DNA of 64,000 nt from Achromobacter xylosoxidans A8 (GTDB lineage Bacteria > Pseudomonadota > Gammaproteobacteria > Burkholderiales > Burkholderiaceae_B). The stretch covers positions 4,092,001 through 4,156,000 of the forward strand of contig NC_014640.1 in the NCBI RefSeq assembly GCF_000165835.1, read 5' to 3'. Below the pieces are notes generated by a model. That model saw nothing but the letters and a program-made list of their open reading frames with translations, did not search any database and was not told the DNA's origin. The position numbers and the translations under genes are program-made. The number at the start of each line of letters is the position of its first letter. Position 1 is the stretch's first letter. Shown piece after piece: positions 33,396 through 44,248 of the stretch.

Positions 33396-35021
33396 TCAGG
33401 CGCCGAGCAAGGCCGGTTCGCCGCTGCGGCCCACGGCCGGCGCGTCGGCGTCGATCACGCGGCCGGTCTGCAGCTTGAACACCGCCACCGCTTCGCGCAG
33501 GCGCTGCGCCTGAGTCTCCAGCGAGGCTGCGGACGCCGCGGCCTCTTCGACCAGCGCGGCGTTCTGCTGCGTCACGCTGTCCATCTGCGACACGGCCTGG
33601 TTGACCTGCTGAATGCCCTGCGACTGCTCCTCGGAGGCGCTGGAGATCTCGTTGATGATGTCCGTCACGCGGCGCACCGAGGTCACGATTTCCTGCATGG
33701 TGGCGCCCGCGGCTTCCACCTGGTCCGAACCGATGGACACCTTCTGCACCGAGTCGTCGATCAGGCCCTTGATTTCCTTGGCGGCGGCGGCGCTGCGCTG
33801 CGCCAGGGCGCGCACTTCGCTGGCGACGACCGCGAAGCCCTTGCCCTGCTCGCCCGCGCGCGCCGCTTCCACGGCCGCGTTCAGCGCCAGGATGTTGGTC
33901 TGGAAGGCGATGCCATCGATCACGCCGACGATGTCGGCGATGCGGTTGGAACTGTCGGCGATGCCACGCATCGTGCCGACCACGTCGCCCACCGCCCGAC
34001 CGCCGCGCGAGGCCACCTCGGACGCCGCCACAGCCAGTTCTGAAGCGCTGCGCGAGCTTTCCGCGTTGTTCTTCACGGTGGAAGACAGCTCGTCCATGCT
34101 GGCGGCGGTTTCTTCCAGCGAAGCGGCTTGCTGCTCGGTGCGCGAAGACAGGTCGATGTTGCCGGCGGCGATCTCGCGCGCGCCGGTGTGGATCTCTTCC
34201 ACGCCCAGGCGTACGGCGGATACCGTGCGGGCCAGGCTGTCCTGCATGCGCTTGACGGCGCCGTACAGCACGCCGATTTCGTTGTTGCCGCGTTGCTCGA
34301 TGCGGTTGGTCAGGTCGCCGGCGGCGATGCGGTCGAACAGGCGTCCGGCCTCATGCAGCGGACGGAACACCGAGCGGCCGAACACCGCATACAGGCCCAC
34401 CACCAGCGCGGCCACCACGACCAGCAGGCCGACCAACACCGCGATCGCTGCGTTGATGCGGGAGGAAGCCTCGCGCGCCACGCGCTGGCCGACTTCGTCG
34501 GCGTAGTCCAGGTACTTCTGGATGGCCGCGGTGAAGGTGAGGCCCAGCGGCGTCACTTTCTCCAGATTCAGTCGACCGGATTCCTGAGCGTTGCCGGCGC
34601 GGATGGCCGCGATCATCGGCACGATCGCATCGCGGTGATAGACGTCGTAGGCCGCCAGGGCAGCGTCCAGCAGCGGCTTGCCCTGGGCCGAGGTTTCCGG
34701 CGTCTTGCGCACCAGATCGATCAGTTCGCCCGCCTTCTTGGTATAGCCGTCCAAGCGCTGCATGCTGGCCAGGTTGTCCAGGCTCTTGCCTTCCATCAGG
34801 GCGGTCTGGGCGGACAGCAGCACCAGGCGGGCCCGCAGCAGTTCAGTGCCGGCGCCGTTCACGGCATTGGCGCGGACCAGGTTGGTGTCCAGCAGGACTT
34901 CGATGGAATTGCGATTGGAGGTCAGCTGCTGATGCACGGCGATGCCGGTTAGCAGGAAAAGCGCGAAGAAAACGGCTAAAGCGGTCGTCAAGACCGCGCG
35001 AATACTGAGATTCTTGAACAT
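33396..35021 (-). CDS. methyl-accepting chemotaxis protein
   Basis: A 541-residue transducer. The first membrane segment ([20 protein letters not shown]) is followed by a periplasmic four-helix domain of the Tar/Tsr type, a second segment ([23 protein letters not shown]), a HAMP region, and the signalling domain with the hairpin tip near [31 protein letters not shown]. It should bind a small ligand in the periplasm and control flagellar rotation via CheA. Met at 35021 has GGAG eight bases upstream; a GTG three codons earlier is the longest possible start. The CheB/CheR pentapeptide at the C terminus is not seen. Confidence 0.92.
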   Translation of the reverse strand: MFKNLSIRAVLTTALAVFFALFLLTGIAVHQQLTSNRNSIEVLLDTNLVRANAVNGAGTELLRARLVLLSAQTALMEGKSLDNLASMQRLDGYTKKAGELIDLVRKTPETSAQGKPLLDAALAAYDVYHRDAIVPMIAAIRAGNAQESGRLNLEKVTPLGLTFTAAIQKYLDYADEVGQRVAREASSRINAAIAVLVGLLVVVAALVVGLYAVFGRSVFRPLHEAGRLFDRIAAGDLTNRIEQRGNNEIGVLYGAVKRMQDSLARTVSAVRLGVEEIHTGAREIAAGNIDLSSRTEQQAASLEETAASMDELSSTVKNNAESSRSASELAVAASEVASRGGRAVGDVVGTMRGIADSSNRIADIVGVIDGIAFQTNILALNAAVEAARAGEQGKGFAVVASEVRALAQRSAAAAKEIKGLIDDSVQKVSIGSDQVEAAGATMQEIVTSVRRVTDIINEISSASEEQSQGIQQVNQAVSQMDSVTQQNAALVEEAAASAASLETQAQRLREAVAVFKLQTGRVIDADAPAVGRSGEPALLGA

Positions 35022-35144
35022 TGGGGTCACTCCGGGTTGCGTATAGCGGCTACCTATGCTTTACGACAGGTTGCAATCAAAAGTTAAACATCTCATTTGA
35101 TTGCAGGCTGCATTTCCTCCCCGCCGCGCTTGTCCAACACAATT

Positions 35145-35163
35145 AACAACGATTATCATTTGC
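35145..35163. promoter_or_regulatory. Fur box upstream of the sigma factor gene
   Basis: AACAACGATTATCATTTGC matches the 19-base Fur consensus at 13 of 19 positions, including GAT-AT-CATT in the core. It lies 27 bases before the sigma-factor start at 35190, where iron-loaded Fur would repress. Confidence 0.7.
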
Positions 35164-35189
35164 AGCTTTGGACCTGACGGAAACCCATC

Positions 35190-35696
35190 GTGACGGCGGC
35201 CACCCAGCCCACGGCGCAACATGCCTTGAACCTGCTCTACCGCGACCATCACGGATGGCTGGCGGGTTGGCTGCGGCGGCGGCTGGGCTGCGCGCATGAC
35301 GCGGCGGACCTGTCGCACGACACCTACGAACGGCTGCTGAACTCGGGCCGGCTGCCGGAAGCCGGGCAGGCCCGCGCCTTCCTCACCCAGATCGCCAAGG
35401 GCCTGGTGGTGGACCTGTTCCGCCGCCGCGCGCTGGAAAGCGCCTATCTGGACGCGCTGGCCAGCCTGCCAGAGGCCCACATGCCCTCGGCCGAGGCGCG
35501 CGCGCTGGCGCTGGAAACATTGATGGCGGTGGATGCCGCGCTGGACGCCCTGCCCGCCCGCGCGCGCCAGGTCTTCATCCTGTCCCGCTTCGAGGGCCGG
35601 ACCTACTCCGACATCGCGCAAAGCCTGGGCGTGTCGGTGGCGCTGGTCCGCAAGCACATGCTGCGCGCCGCCCAAGCCTGCCTGGCCGCGCTGTGA
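35190..35696 (+). CDS. ECF sigma factor, FecI-like
   Basis: A 168-residue extracytoplasmic-function sigma factor with region 2 (YRDHHGWLAGWLRRRLG, DLSHDTYERLL) and region 4 (ALPARARQVFILSRFEGRTYSDIAQSLGVSVALVRKHM). It starts with GTG at 35190, downstream of a Fur box. The FecR gene overlaps its stop (GTGA), and a TonB-dependent receptor with an STN domain follows, so the three form a cell-surface signalling system for ferric-siderophore uptake: receptor occupancy passes via FecR to this sigma factor, which then transcribes the receptor gene. Confidence 0.92.
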   Translation: MTAATQPTAQHALNLLYRDHHGWLAGWLRRRLGCAHDAADLSHDTYERLLNSGRLPEAGQARAFLTQIAKGLVVDLFRRRALESAYLDALASLPEAHMPSAEARALALETLMAVDAALDALPARARQVFILSRFEGRTYSDIAQSLGVSVALVRKHMLRAAQACLAAL

Positions 35697-36655
35697 GCGC
35701 CAGGCACGGGGACATCCCCGAACCGGTCCTGGCGCAAGGCCTGGAATGGCTGGTCATCCTGTGGTCCGGCGAAGCCAGCGCCGACGAACGCGCCGCCTGG
35801 CAGCGCTGGCGCGCGGCCCATCCCGACCACGAACGCGCCTGGCAGCAGGTGCAGCGCATCGACACGCGGCTGATGGACATATCGCCCGAGGCTTCGGCCC
35901 AGGCCCTGGCCCACTCCGGCCGGCAGGCTGGACGCCGCAAGGCCCTGCGCCTTATGGGCTGGGCCGTGCTGGGCACGGGCGCCGCCGGCTTGGCGGCCCA
36001 GCGACTGCCCTGGCATGCCTATGTTGCCGACTACCGCAGCGCGGTGGGCGAGCGGCGCGAGGTCATGCTGGCGGACGGCACCCGCCTCACGCTCAATGGC
36101 GATAGCGCCGTCGACATGGAGTACAGCGCCGATACGCGCCGGCTGGTCCTGCGGCGCGGCGAAATCTATATAGAGACCGGCCACGGCCCCGCGGCCGCGG
36201 GCCGCCCCTTCTTCGTCGCCACCGCCTATGGCGACGTACAGGCGCTGGGCACCCGGTTCAGCGTGGAGCAGCAGCGCGACCGGGTACGGGTCGGCGTGTA
36301 CGAAGGCGCGGTCGAGATCCAGCCCTCGCGGGGCCGCGCCTTGCGGCTGGACGCGGGCCAATCCTCCGCGTTCACGCCGCTGGCGGCCGAACCGATGCCG
36401 GAATCCTTGCAGCAGGCGCCGGCATGGCTGCGCGGCCAACTGGTGGCCGAACGCCTGCGGCTGGCCAACTTCCTGGATCAGATCGGGCGCTACCGGCGCG
36501 GCGTGATCCGCTGCGACCCGCGCGTGGCCGACCTGATCGTCTCCGGCGTGTACTCCCTCGACGATACGGACCGGATCCTGGCCTCCCTTGCCCGCGCCTT
36601 GCCGCTGCGCGTGTCGCGCTACACCGGCTACTGGGTGGTGATAGAGCCCAGGTAG
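35693..36655 (+). CDS. FecR-type sigma regulator
   Basis: A 320-residue regulator. The N-terminal DUF4880 part (LEWLVILWSGEASADERAAWQRWRAAHPDHERAW) binds the sigma factor in the cytoplasm; a membrane segment lies at about residues 84-100 (LMGWAVLGTGAAGLAA); the FecR domain (ADGTRLTLNGDSAV, RPFFVATAYGDVQALGTRF) and a C-terminal DUF4974-like part are periplasmic and should contact the receptor STN domain. The GTG start overlaps the sigma-factor stop by four bases, so translation is coupled. Confidence 0.92.
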   Translation: MSARHGDIPEPVLAQGLEWLVILWSGEASADERAAWQRWRAAHPDHERAWQQVQRIDTRLMDISPEASAQALAHSGRQAGRRKALRLMGWAVLGTGAAGLAAQRLPWHAYVADYRSAVGERREVMLADGTRLTLNGDSAVDMEYSADTRRLVLRRGEIYIETGHGPAAAGRPFFVATAYGDVQALGTRFSVEQQRDRVRVGVYEGAVEIQPSRGRALRLDAGQSSAFTPLAAEPMPESLQQAPAWLRGQLVAERLRLANFLDQIGRYRRGVIRCDPRVADLIVSGVYSLDDTDRILASLARALPLRVSRYTGYWVVIEPR

Positions 36656-36825
36656 CCCACGACGCCGCGCACCCGCCGCACAAACTGGCGGCCGCTACCG
36701 CGGCGCGTTTTCCCGGCTTCATCCTGGCCTGCAAAAAAATTCGCAAAAACCGTAGCACTTTTTATTTCTCGTTCGGGATACCTGCATAACCGCAGCATTC
36801 ACGTCCGCAACGAGGAACCCCCGAC

Positions 36826-39222
36826 ATGCAAGCCCGCTCCATTCCCAAGCCCGCCCGCAGCACGCTGGCCCTGGCCCTGACCGCCCTGGCGCTTGCCGCG
36901 CCCCCCGCCGTCCTGGCGGCCGGGCCTGGCGCCGCATCGCCCCAGGAGCGGGCCGCCCAAAGCTACGACATTCCCGCCGGCCCGCTGGACCAGGTGCTGA
37001 ACGCCTACGCCCAGCAGGCAGGCGTAACCATCACCATCGACGGCGCCCTGACCGCAGGCCGGCGCAGTCCCGGCCTGCGCGGCGCCTACAGCCTGAACGC
37101 GGGCTATGCCGCCATCCTCGCCGGCAGCGGCCTGGCGGCGCGGTTGGAAGGCGGCAGCTACGTGCTGCGTCCGCTGCCGCCTGGCGCGGCCGGCGTCTCC
37201 ACGCTGGAGCCGGTCACCGTCCGGGCCTCGGGCATGGCGCCGGACAGCTACGTGGCCGAAGAGACCCGGGCCGGCACCAAGACCGACACGCCCATCCTGG
37301 AAGTGCCGCAATCGATTTCCGTGGTGACGCGCGCGCAGATGGAAGCGCAGAACGCGCAGAGCGTGACCGAAGTGCTGCGCTACGTGCCCGGCGTGACGGT
37401 GGAAACCTATGGCGTGGATCCCAAGGGCTTCGACTGGGTCATGCTGCGCGGCTTCAATGCCCAGGCCACCAGCGACTATAAGGACGGCCTGCGCCAGGCG
37501 ACTTCCGGCTACACCCTGTTCCGCAGCGAACCCTATGCGCTGGAACGCATCGAGGTGCTGCGCGGCCCCTCTTCCGTGCTGTATGGCCAGGGCGACGCGG
37601 GCGGCCTCATCAACCGCGTCAGCAAGCTGCCCTCGGCCACGCCGCACTACGAGGCCGAACTGGAGTACGGCAGCTTCCAGCGCAAGCAGGCGGCGGTCGA
37701 CCTGACCGGTCCGGCGACCGCAGACGGCACCCTGCTGTACCGGGTCATCGGCGTGGCGCGCGATGCCAACACGCAATTCACCTACCCCAACGGCGACAGC
37801 ATTTCCGACGACCGCCTGTATCTGGCGCCTTCGCTGACCTGGGCGCCCTCCGCCGCGACCCGCTTCACGCTGCTGACGGAGTACCTGCGCGACCGCTCGG
37901 GCGGCACCATCGGCACGGTCACCGTCAACGGCAAGCCCACCAACCTGCGCAACGGCGATCCCGACTTCAACCGCTACGACCAGGACCAGAAGAGCATCGG
38001 CTACCTGTTCGAGCACCGCTTCAACGACACGCTGCAGGTGCGGCAGAACCTGCGCTACGGACGCGTCGATTCGATCCTGGACAATCTGTTCCTGGCCGGG
38101 CTGACGCCCACTGGCATCGCCCGCACCGCCCGCCGCTACGACGAAAGCATGACCGCGCTGGCGCTGGACAACCAGGCCCAGCTCGATCTGCGCACCGGCC
38201 CGCTGGCCCACACCCTGCTGATCGGCCTGGACTTCAACCGTAGCAGCGCAGACGTGTCGCGCACCTGGGGGCCGGCGCCCAGCTTGAACCCCTTCAATCC
38301 GGTCTATGGCCTGGACGTGCCGACCCCGACCCTGCCGCTGGCCAACTACCTGGAACGCACGCACCAGACCGGCCTGTACCTGCAGGACCAGGTGCGTTTC
38401 GACGAACGCTGGGTGCTGACCCTGGGCGGCCGCTACGACTGGTACAGCCAGAAAACCGAAAACCGGATATTGAACAGCGACAGCGACCAGAGCGGCAGCC
38501 GCTTCAGCGGCCGGGCCGGCCTGAACTACGTCATGCCCAACGGCGTCGCACCCTACGTCAGCTTCGCCCAGTCCTTCCTGCCCAATACCGGAACCTCGGC
38601 GCCCGCTACCGGCAGTTCGACCTTCGCGCCCTCGCGCGGACGCCAATGGGAAGGCGGCATCAAGTTCCAGCCGCCCGGATCGAATGCGCTCTACACCTTG
38701 GCCGTCTTCGACATCAAGAAGAGCAATGTGCTGACCAATGACCTGCAGAACCCCGGCTTCCAGGTCGCCTCGGGCGAAGTGCAATCGCGCGGCGTGGAAC
38801 TGGAAGGCAAGTTCAGCCTGGGCGACGGCTGGGACTTCATCGGCTCCTACACCTATGTGCGCGCCCGCATCACCCGCGCCAACAACGGCACCGAAGGCAA
38901 TCGCCCGGCCCTGGTTCCGGAGCACAGCGCCTCGGGCTGGCTGAACTACACGGTCCGCAACAGCGCGCTGGCCGGATTGAGCCTGGGTGCGGGCCTGCGC
39001 TATGTGGGCTCGACCTACGGCGACAACGCCAACACGCTGAAGATCGCCGGACGCACGCTGGTGGACGCGGGCGTGTCCTACGCGGTCGATAAGCACCTGA
39101 CGCTGTCGGTCAACGCCACCAACCTGTTCGACAAGGAATACCTGGCGACCTGCTCCGACCTGAGCGATTGCTACCCCGGCAGCCGGCGCAGCGTCATCGG
39201 GCGGGTGAAGTACCAGTTCTGA
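36826..39222 (+). CDS. TonB-dependent siderophore receptor with STN signalling domain
   Basis: A 798-residue outer-membrane receptor. A signal peptide ends near residue 31, the STN (secretin/TonB short N-terminal) domain spans about 45-115 (YDIPAGPLDQVLNAYAQQAGV), and the plug opens near PILEVPQSISVVTRAQ and contains GFDWVMLRGFNAQ. The C-terminal beta barrel ends SVIGRVKYQF with terminal Phe. The STN domain and the FecI/FecR genes just upstream show that this receptor both imports a ferric siderophore with TonB energy and signals its own induction. The nearest types are FoxA/FpvA-like; the siderophore cannot be named. A 170-base gap separates it from fecR, with an AT-rich stretch that may hold its own sigma-dependent promoter. 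Confidence 0.92.
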   Translation: MQARSIPKPARSTLALALTALALAAPPAVLAAGPGAASPQERAAQSYDIPAGPLDQVLNAYAQQAGVTITIDGALTAGRRSPGLRGAYSLNAGYAAILAGSGLAARLEGGSYVLRPLPPGAAGVSTLEPVTVRASGMAPDSYVAEETRAGTKTDTPILEVPQSISVVTRAQMEAQNAQSVTEVLRYVPGVTVETYGVDPKGFDWVMLRGFNAQATSDYKDGLRQATSGYTLFRSEPYALERIEVLRGPSSVLYGQGDAGGLINRVSKLPSATPHYEAELEYGSFQRKQAAVDLTGPATADGTLLYRVIGVARDANTQFTYPNGDSISDDRLYLAPSLTWAPSAATRFTLLTEYLRDRSGGTIGTVTVNGKPTNLRNGDPDFNRYDQDQKSIGYLFEHRFNDTLQVRQNLRYGRVDSILDNLFLAGLTPTGIARTARRYDESMTALALDNQAQLDLRTGPLAHTLLIGLDFNRSSADVSRTWGPAPSLNPFNPVYGLDVPTPTLPLANYLERTHQTGLYLQDQVRFDERWVLTLGGRYDWYSQKTENRILNSDSDQSGSRFSGRAGLNYVMPNGVAPYVSFAQSFLPNTGTSAPATGSSTFAPSRGRQWEGGIKFQPPGSNALYTLAVFDIKKSNVLTNDLQNPGFQVASGEVQSRGVELEGKFSLGDGWDFIGSYTYVRARITRANNGTEGNRPALVPEHSASGWLNYTVRNSALAGLSLGAGLRYVGSTYGDNANTLKIAGRTLVDAGVSYAVDKHLTLSVNATNLFDKEYLATCSDLSDCYPGSRRSVIGRVKYQF

Positions 39223-39235
39223 ATGCCACAATGAA

Positions 39236-39261
39236 AACGCCCCGCCAATTGGCGGGGCGTT
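39236..39261. terminator. bidirectional terminator between the receptor and purL
   Basis: AACGCCCCGCC-AATT-GGCGGGGCGTT is a perfect 11-bp stem with a four-base loop. On the minus strand it is followed by TTTTC, so it ends purL; on the plus strand it lies 14 bases after the receptor stop. Confidence 0.8.
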
Positions 39262-39303
39262 CGCGCAAGCGCCGGGCAGCAAGTCCCGGCGTCAGCGTTT
39301 GCC

Positions 39304-42300
39304 TTACTTCAACCAGACGCGCGCGTTGCGGAAGATGCGCATCCAGGGGCTGAACGTGCCGCCCGCATCCGCGCGGCCCCACTTTTCAGGCGCCCACGAC
39401 ATCATGACGTTGCGCGTCACGCGTTCCGGGTGCGGCATCATGACCGTGAAGCGGCCGTCGGCGGTGGTGACGGACGTCAGGCCGGCGGGGCTGCCGTTCG
39501 GGTTGAACGGGTAGGCTTCGGTGACCTGGCCGCGGTTGTCGATGTAGCGCGCGCCAGCCAGCACGCGGCTGGCGTCGCCCTGCTGCGAGAAGTCGGCATA
39601 GCCTTCGCCGTGGGCCACGGCGACCGGGATGCGCGCGCCTTCCATGCCGGCAAAGAAGATCGACGGCGACTTGGCCACTTCGACCATGGACAGGCGGGCT
39701 TCGTACTTTTCCGACTGGTTGCGCGTGAAGCGCGGCCAGAATTCTGCGCCCGGGATCATGGGCGCCAGCGCGGCCATCATCTGGCAGCCGTTGCACACGC
39801 CCAGCGCGAAGGTGTCGGGACGCGCGAAGTAAGCAGCGAACTGGTCCGACAGCTTGCTGTTGAAGCGGATGGTGCGCGCCCAGCCTTCGCCGGCGCCCAG
39901 CACGTCGCCGTAGCTGAAGCCGCCCACGGCCACCAGGCCCTGCACTTGCGCCAGGTCCACGCGGCCGGACAGCAGGTCGGTCATGTGCACGTCGATCGCT
40001 TCGAAGCCGGCCGTGTCGAAAGCCCAGCCCATTTCCACCTGGCTGTTGCAGCCCTGCTCGCGCAGGATCGCCACGCGCGGACGCTTGCCGGTGTTGATGA
40101 ACGGCGCGGCCACGTCTTGCTGCGGATCGAAGTCCACGTTGGGGCTCATGCCCGGATCGGTAGTGTCGTTCCAGACGTCCAGTTCGGCCTGGGCGCAGGC
40201 CGGGTTGTCGCGGCGCGACATGATGCGGTAGGACACTTCGCTCCAGGCGCGGCCGAGTTCGGCGCGCGGCTGGCCCCAGACCTTCTTGCCGTCGCGGTAG
40301 AACTCGACTTCGTCGGCGCCATTCAAGCCGCCGATGACGTGCGAGTGGGCCGACAGGCCCGCGCCGCGCAGCACCTGCATGACGGCGTCGCGCTGGGCGG
40401 CGGGCACCTGGATGACGGCGCCGGCTTCTTCGGAGAACAGCGCCTTGAGCGTCAGTTCCTCTCGCTGCACCGCCACCTGTTCCGGGCGGATCTTGTAGTC
40501 GCCCCAATCCGCCGATTGCGGATCGAAGGTCAGCATGTCCAGATTGACCGAGATACCGGTGCGGCCGGCGAAGGCCATTTCGGTCAGGGTCGCGAACAGG
40601 CCGCCATCGGAACGGTCGTGGTAGGCCAGGATGGTGCCGGCTTCGGCCAGCGTGCGGATGGTGACGAAGAAGGCGCGCAGATCCTGCGGCGCATCGATGT
40701 CCGGCACGGTTTCGCCGACCTGGTTGTAGGCCTGCGCCAGGATCGAGCCGCCCATGCGATGGCGGCCGCGGCCCAGGTCGATCAGAATCAGCACGCTGTC
40801 GCCGGCATCAGTGCGCAGCTGCGGGGTCAGGCTGGCGCGCACGTCGGCCACGGGCGCGAAGGCCGTGATGACCAGCGACACCGGCGCCACCACCTGGCGC
40901 TGCTCGCCGTCCTGTTCCCAGGACGTCTTCATGGACAGGGAGTCCTTGCCCACCGGAATCGACAGGCCGGTGGCCTGGCACAGTTCGCTGACGGCGGACA
41001 CGGTGTCGTACAGCGCGGCATCCTGACCGGCCACGCCGCAGGCGGCCATCCAGTTGGCCGACAGCTTGATGTCTTCCAGGCGCGCCACGTCGGCGGCGGC
41101 CAGGTTGGTCAGGGCTTCGGCCACGGCCATGCGGCCGGAAGCCGGCGCGTCCAGCATGGCGATCGGGGTGCGCTCGCCCATGGACATGGCTTCGCCGCGG
41201 AAGCCTTCGTAGTCGGCCAGGGTCACGGCGCAGTCAGCCACCGGCACCTGCCACGGGCCGACCATCTGGTCGCGGCTGGACAGCCCGCCCACGGTGCGGT
41301 CGCCGATGGTGATGAGGAAGGACTTGTTGGCCACCGTGGGGTGGCGCAACACGCGGTAGGCGGCTTCGGTCAGGTCAATGCCGGCCAGGTCCAGCGGCGC
41401 GGACACGCCGGGCAGGCGCGTGACGTCGCGGGTCATGCGCGGCGGCTTGCCCAGGATGACGTCGATCGGCACGTCCACCGGACGCACTTCGGCCTCACCT
41501 TGCGGGCGGATCGTGTCCAGGCCCGGCAGGCCCTCGCCGTCCACCACGCGCAGTTGGCGCTCTTCGGTGGCCACGCCCACCACCGCGTAGGGGCAGCGTT
41601 CGCGGCGGGCGATGGCGTCAAAGCGTTCGAGGTCCTTGGGCAGGATCGACAGGACGTAGCGTTCCTGGGATTCGTTGCTCCAGATTTCGGCGGGCGACAG
41701 GCCCGATTCTTCGAGCGGCACGCGCTTCAGATCGAAGATGGCGCCGCGGCCAGCGTCGTTCACCAGTTCCGGGAAGGCGTTGGACAGGCCACCCGCGCCG
41801 ACGTCGTGGATCGCGATGATGGGGTTGTTCTCGGCCTGCTGCCAGCAGCGGTCGATGACTTCCTGGGCGCGGCGTTCAATTTCGGGGTTGCCACGCTGGA
41901 CCGAATCGAAGTCCAGTTCGGCCGAGTTGCTGCCCATGCTGATGCTGGAGGCGGCGCCGCCGCCCATGCCGATGCGGAAGCCCGGGCCGCCCAGCTGGAT
42001 CAGCAGCGCGCCGGGAGGAATCACGTCCTTGTGCGTCAGGCCGGCATCGATGCTGCCCAGGCCGCCCGCGATCATGATGGGCTTGTGATAGCCCCAGCGC
42101 GTGCCGCCGGCGGTCTGCTCGAACGAACGGAAATAGCCCAGCAGGTTGGGACGGCCGAATTCATTGTTGAACGCCGCGCCGCCGATGGGGCCGTCGATCA
42201 TGATGGACAGCGGCGAGGCGATGCGCTCGGGCAGACCGTGGTGATCGGCTTCCCAGGGCTGCAAGGCGTCGTCGAAGCGCAGGTGCGACACGGTAAAGCC

Positions 42301-43353
42301 GGTCAGGCCGGCCTTGGGCTTGGAGCCGCGGCCGGTCGCGCCTTCGTCGCGGATCTCGCCGCCGTTGCCGGTGGAGGCGCCGGGGAACGGCGCAATCGCG
42401 GTCGGGTGGTTGTGGGTTTCCACCTTCATCAGCGTGTGCACGGTGGTGTCGCGGCGGATGTACTTGGCGCCTTCGACGCCCTCGCCCGTCACGCCCGGCA
42501 CGCCGGCCTGGAAGCGCTGCGCGGGGCCGCCTTCCATGATGGCGGCGTTGTCCGAATAGGCGACCACGGTGCCTGCGGGCTGCGCCTTGTGGGTGGCGCG
42601 GATCATGCCGAACAGCGTGTTGGGCTGTTCCTGGCCGTCGATCACCCATTGGGCATTGAAGATCTTGTGGCGGCAGTGTTCGCTGTTGGCCTGCGCGAAC
42701 ATCATCAATTCCACGTCGGTGGGATCGCGGCCCAGGTCGGTGAAGGACTTGGCCAGGTATTCGATTTCGTCGTCCGACAGCGCCAGGCCCAGCGAGGTGT
42801 TGGCTTCGGCCAAGGCTTCGGCGCCGCGCGCCTGCACGCCGACCGTACGCATGGGCTTGCCGGCCAGCGGCTGGAACAGCGCCTGGCCGTCGAAGCTGGC
42901 GTCCACTACGGTTTCGGTCATGCGGTCGTGCAGGCAGTCGGCCGCGCGCGCCAGCATGGCATCGTCGAAGGACTTGGTACCCAGCAGGCCGCGCTCGGGG
43001 GTGATCACGTAGCGCACGCCGCGCTCGATGCGATGCACCGAGGCCAGGCCACAGTTGTGGGCGATGTCGGTGGCCTTGCTGGCCCAGGGCGAAATGGTGC
43101 CCAGGCGCGGGATCACCAGCAGGGACAGGCTCTTGGCCGGCGCGTCGCCGGTGGCGGGCGTGCCGTAGTCCAGCAGTTGGGTCAGGTGTTGCTGCTGCTC
43201 GGCCGTCAAGGCCGCGTCGGTGCTGACGAAGTGCTCGTAGCGGGCGGATATGTCGGCCACCGGCAAGCCGGCTTCCTTCAATTGCGCCAGGAGGCGATCG
43301 CGACGGAAGGAGGACAGGACGGAGGAACCAGGCAGATGCTGAACTAGGGACAC
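39304..43353 (-). CDS. purL: phosphoribosylformylglycinamidine synthase (PurL)
   Basis: A 1349-residue large PurL that makes formylglycinamidine ribotide from FGAR, ATP and glutamine in purine synthesis. It contains the FGAR-AT linker ([21 protein letters not shown]), the two AIR-synthase-like halves, and a C-terminal glutaminase with Cys1187 in GVCNGCQMM and HGEGYADF carrying the His. I chose the GTG at 43353 (protein begins [22 protein letters not shown]), the usual start of homologues in this family of bacteria; the frame stays open 87 codons further into the intergenic region with no coding character. Ribosome binding is not obvious at either start. Length is close to the long gammaproteobacterial form. 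Confidence 0.96.
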   Translation of the reverse strand: MSLVQHLPGSSVLSSFRRDRLLAQLKEAGLPVADISARYEHFVSTDAALTAEQQQHLTQLLDYGTPATGDAPAKSLSLLVIPRLGTISPWASKATDIAHNCGLASVHRIERGVRYVITPERGLLGTKSFDDAMLARAADCLHDRMTETVVDASFDGQALFQPLAGKPMRTVGVQARGAEALAEANTSLGLALSDDEIEYLAKSFTDLGRDPTDVELMMFAQANSEHCRHKIFNAQWVIDGQEQPNTLFGMIRATHKAQPAGTVVAYSDNAAIMEGGPAQRFQAGVPGVTGEGVEGAKYIRRDTTVHTLMKVETHNHPTAIAPFPGASTGNGGEIRDEGATGRGSKPKAGLTGFTVSHLRFDDALQPWEADHHGLPERIASPLSIMIDGPIGGAAFNNEFGRPNLLGYFRSFEQTAGGTRWGYHKPIMIAGGLGSIDAGLTHKDVIPPGALLIQLGGPGFRIGMGGGAASSISMGSNSAELDFDSVQRGNPEIERRAQEVIDRCWQQAENNPIIAIHDVGAGGLSNAFPELVNDAGRGAIFDLKRVPLEESGLSPAEIWSNESQERYVLSILPKDLERFDAIARRERCPYAVVGVATEERQLRVVDGEGLPGLDTIRPQGEAEVRPVDVPIDVILGKPPRMTRDVTRLPGVSAPLDLAGIDLTEAAYRVLRHPTVANKSFLITIGDRTVGGLSSRDQMVGPWQVPVADCAVTLADYEGFRGEAMSMGERTPIAMLDAPASGRMAVAEALTNLAAADVARLEDIKLSANWMAACGVAGQDAALYDTVSAVSELCQATGLSIPVGKDSLSMKTSWEQDGEQRQVVAPVSLVITAFAPVADVRASLTPQLRTDAGDSVLILIDLGRGRHRMGGSILAQAYNQVGETVPDIDAPQDLRAFFVTIRTLAEAGTILAYHDRSDGGLFATLTEMAFAGRTGISVNLDMLTFDPQSADWGDYKIRPEQVAVQREELTLKALFSEEAGAVIQVPAAQRDAVMQVLRGAGLSAHSHVIGGLNGADEVEFYRDGKKVWGQPRAELGRAWSEVSYRIMSRRDNPACAQAELDVWNDTTDPGMSPNVDFDPQQDVAAPFINTGKRPRVAILREQGCNSQVEMGWAFDTAGFEAIDVHMTDLLSGRVDLAQVQGLVAVGGFSYGDVLGAGEGWARTIRFNSKLSDQFAAYFARPDTFALGVCNGCQMMAALAPMIPGAEFWPRFTRNQSEKYEARLSMVEVAKSPSIFFAGMEGARIPVAVAHGEGYADFSQQGDASRVLAGARYIDNRGQVTEAYPFNPNGSPAGLTSVTTADGRFTVMMPHPERVTRNVMMSWAPEKWGRADAGGTFSPWMRIFRNARVWLK

Positions 43354-43495
43354 GATGCGGGCGCCGTATAAAGAGAGGAGAGCAAAAAGAGATTTTACCT
43401 GTTTAGGGGGTTTTCCCGGAGCCGTTGTTCGATCAACGCCCGACAGCTCCGTTTCGGCCATTGTTACAAAAGAATTCCAACCGCCGCGCGGCAGG

Positions 43496-43512
43496 ATGTT
43501 GCGTAGCAACAT
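43496..43512. promoter_or_regulatory. 17-bp dyad operator candidate, copy 1
   Basis: ATGTTGCGTAGCAACAT is a perfect inverted repeat with seven-base arms and a three-base centre. It is about 145 bases from the purL start and 195 from the TRAP operon start. Confidence 0.5.
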
Positions 43513-43576
43513 TCGCGGCAAAAGCCCGCTGCCGCAAAACTTTCCCAATACCGGCGGCCTTCGAGGCACAAAATTT

Positions 43577-43593
43577 ATGTTGCGACGCAGCAT
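43577..43593. promoter_or_regulatory. 17-bp dyad operator candidate, copy 2
   Basis: ATGTTGCGACGCAGCAT is a copy of the site at 43496 with one broken pair and a different centre. The 81-base spacing is close to eight helical turns, which would allow looping or two-dimer binding. Confidence 0.45.
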
Positions 43594-43708
43594 GTTGCAG
43601 CTATCCCGCACCACGGGAAAACACGAACTTCCGGTCCCACGGCGCGACGGTAGGATGCAGCGACCCCATAAATGAATAGCGCCTACCCGGCGCTGGCCGT
43701 TGCCTCAC

Positions 43709-44248
43709 ATGTCCCGCCCCGAAGCCCCCGCCGAGCCTGTCGAACCGATCATTCCCGCCGAATCAGATCCCGCAGTCAAAGTGCCGCTGGCCATCGAGGA
43801 CTGGCTGGCCGTGATCCTGCTGGCGACCCTGGCCATCATCACCTTCCTGAACGTGCTGGTGCGCTACTTCACCGACCAGTCCTTCGCCTGGACGGAAGAA
43901 ATCTCGGTGTTCCTGCTGATCGTGCTGACCATGGCCGGCGGCAGCGTCGCCTTCGTGCGCAACCACCATATCCGCATCGAGATCCTGGCGGACTCCGGTT
44001 CGCCCCGCCGCCAGCGCATCATGGCGCTGATCTCCAACGGCTGCGTGCTGGCTTTCTTCCTGCTGCTGACCGTGCTGTCGGTCAAGCTGGTTGCCGACGA
44101 ATACATCTACGAAGAGACTTCGCCCGCCATCGGCGTGCCGACCTGGTGGTATTCGATCTGGCTGCCGGTGATGGCGGCGGCGATTTCGCTGCGCACCATC
44201 GGCACCCTGCGCCGCATCGCCAAAAGCCCCAGCCGGGAACAGCAATGA
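43709..44248 (+). CDS. TRAP transporter small permease (DctQ)
   Basis: A 179-residue integral protein with four hydrophobic segments (WLAVILLATLAIITFLNVLV, FLLIVLTMAGGSVAFV, VLAFFLLLTVLSVKLV, IWLPVMAAAISLRT) and the DctQ signature FTDQSFAWTEEISVFLL. With the DctM and DctP products it imports an organic anion using the sodium or proton gradient. I used the ATG at 43709; a TTG three codons earlier is possible. Its stop overlaps the next start (ATGA). Confidence 0.88.
   Translation: MSRPEAPAEPVEPIIPAESDPAVKVPLAIEDWLAVILLATLAIITFLNVLVRYFTDQSFAWTEEISVFLLIVLTMAGGSVAFVRNHHIRIEILADSGSPRRQRIMALISNGCVLAFFLLLTVLSVKLVADEYIYEETSPAIGVPTWWYSIWLPVMAAAISLRTIGTLRRIAKSPSREQQ

Larger units (their letters stand above)
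43354..43708. other. divergent intergenic region, purL / TRAP operon, with two related dyads
   Basis: 355 bases without a supported gene. It holds ATGTTGC-GTA-GCAACAT (43496-43512, perfect) and ATGTTGC-GAC-GCAGCAT (43577-43593, one mismatch), 81 bases apart, and a further ATGTTGC half-site at 43592-43598. The two divergent promoters must lie here. The dyads look like binding sites of one dimeric regulator. Confidence 0.6.

Noticed and set aside
43354..43614. N-terminal extension of PurL by 87 codons
   Set aside because: The extension lacks coding character and crosses the divergent promoter region with the dyads; the family starts at [11 protein letters not shown].
43672..44244. Fusion of a 191-codon segment to the DctM permease
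   Set aside because: The segment is the shadow frame of the DctQ gene and the ATGA overlap at 44245 gives the proper DctM start.
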